Shown here: positions 34,215 to 34,796 of the stretch, piece by piece
Layout: every line of letters begins with the position of its first letter
How positions within the stretch are numbered: position 1 is the stretch's first letter
Assembly (NCBI GenBank): GCA_910580225.1
Contig: CAJTXE010000043.1
Coordinates: forward strand, 1-34,796
Source of the DNA: an uncultured Acetatifactor sp.
GTDB lineage: Bacteria; Bacillota; Clostridia; Lachnospirales; Lachnospiraceae
Length of the DNA: 34,796 nucleotides
Reading direction: 5' to 3'
Program-made: the position numbers and the translations under genes
Notes under the pieces: generated by a model
What the model saw: only the letters and a program-made list of their open reading frames with translations
The model's database searches: none
Told to the model about the DNA's origin: nothing

Positions 34215-34796
34215 TCAAATGCCGTATTTCCGGTACAGCTCGTGACGTTTTTCCCGGCTGTTGGAAATCGCTTCCAACTCCCGGTAATTTTTATCCTGCA
34301 AGAGCCGCTGCATCAGCTTTGCCAAACGGTCTTCACCAACAACCTCGCCTGCTGCCTCACCGATTTTTATTCCCCGCTCCTCGCCTCTGGCCTCCAACAT
34401 ATCAATATATTCACACATAATAGTCTCCTTTCCTTCTGCCTGCCGTTTCAATAAGTCTTCCACCAAATCCGTGAAACGGGTATCTCCGGTGAGTTCCGCC
34501 ATCATTTCACAGAGCGCCTCCGGATGGACAATTTTCTGTTTCAGGCGGCTTTCAAAACCACCCTCGTTGAGAAAATCCGCCACAAAACCCATATCGCTGA
34601 CAAACCGTCTGCGAACTTCTTTTGAAAGATTGTTCATATGGTGAACTTCCAGTTTCACATCGTCCACCCAGGAAAGATTTTCAGCGGAAACACCCTCACG
34701 CAGCAACAGTTCATGAAGGCTTAAAGGAATCCGTGTCCCCCTCCGCGTCCAGTCTATCACCATGCCGATGACAGGATAGACCGGCTGCCCGGATTC
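34215..34796 (-). CDS. Rpn family/PD-(D/E)XK nuclease-type transposase protein, 5' end outside window
   Basis: The frame stays open through the window edge, with GQPVYPVIGMVIDW upstream of the first internal Met, so the start is missing. That segment, then SLHELL, and the C-terminal region with RGEERG and EDRLAKLMQRLLQDKNYRE match Rpn/transposase_31-like proteins (COG5464), DNA endonucleases linked to RecA-independent recombination. The catalytic PD-(D/E)XK residues would lie in the part not seen. These genes are common, often multicopy, in Lachnospiraceae. The terminator at 34062-34100 ends its transcript. It has no evident tie to the sugar operon. Confidence 0.75.
   Translation of the reverse strand, partial: ESGQPVYPVIGMVIDWTRRGTRIPLSLHELLLREGVSAENLSWVDDVKLEVHHMNNLSKEVRRRFVSDMGFVADFLNEGGFESRLKQKIVHPEALCEMMAELTGDTRFTDLVEDLLKRQAEGKETIMCEYIDMLEARGEERGIKIGEAAGEVVGEDRLAKLMQRLLQDKNYRELEAISNSREKRHELYRKYGI

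Noticed and set aside
1..34796. CRISPR array, rRNA genes, prophage structural genes or complete insertion sequences
   Set aside because: No regularly spaced identical repeats with unique spacers, no rRNA signatures and no intact transposase frame were seen. The only transposase-related call is the Rpn-type gene at the right edge.

Overview
The window looks like chromosomal DNA of a low-to-mid GC Gram-positive anaerobe, most likely a gut member of the Lachnospiraceae/Clostridia. Supporting signs are strong AGGAGG-type ribosome sites, a lysine riboswitch in front of an NhaC-family carrier, a SigV/RsiV-like ECF pair, very large hybrid kinases, LplB/YtcP-type sugar importers in an operon with cytoplasmic glycoside hydrolases, and an Rpn-type nuclease gene. 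No species call is possible from sequence reading alone.

Left end (1-2400): an iteron-rich, partly palindromic stretch precedes a low-molecular-weight tyrosine phosphatase gene. Then come a promoter, tRNA-Tyr, tRNA-Leu and a terminator. The DNA between tRNA-Leu and a minus-strand tRNA-Ala is a scar: a small four-cysteine protein gene, a fragment of another minus-strand gene, and on the plus strand the frameshifted remains of an Abi_2/HEPN abortive-infection gene.

2594-4736: an AraC regulator is divergent from a GH88 unsaturated glucuronyl hydrolase. Three near-identical operator-like repeats lie in and beside the gap.

4750-14116 (minus): one promoter drives four genes: a solute-binding lipoprotein without a permease, a 1319-residue membrane hybrid kinase, a soluble hybrid kinase and an HD-GYP protein. 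No DNA-binding regulator or HPt gene is present, so this looks like a self-contained sensing operon that may act on c-di-GMP or a related nucleotide. It is the best candidate here for an undescribed system.

14252-15927 (minus): an ECF sigma factor and RsiV-like anti-sigma factor, with a self-type promoter. 15971-19252 (minus): a PHP-zinc ribbon-UvrD fusion helicase. 19378-21480 (minus): an NhaC/LysW-type carrier under a lysine riboswitch, with a small insertion-like palindromic element in its leader.

21566-34017 (minus): one promoter precedes an eight-gene carbohydrate locus: two CUT1 permeases, a solute-binding lipoprotein, a GH28/GH49-like hydrolase, a 61-bp non-coding tandem repeat, a second beta-helix enzyme, an SGNH hydrolase, a GH94 phosphorylase and a second SGNH hydrolase. 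None of the enzymes has a signal peptide, so imported oligosaccharides are probably trimmed, deacylated and phosphorolysed in the cytoplasm. The right edge cuts an Rpn/PD-(D/E)XK nuclease gene.
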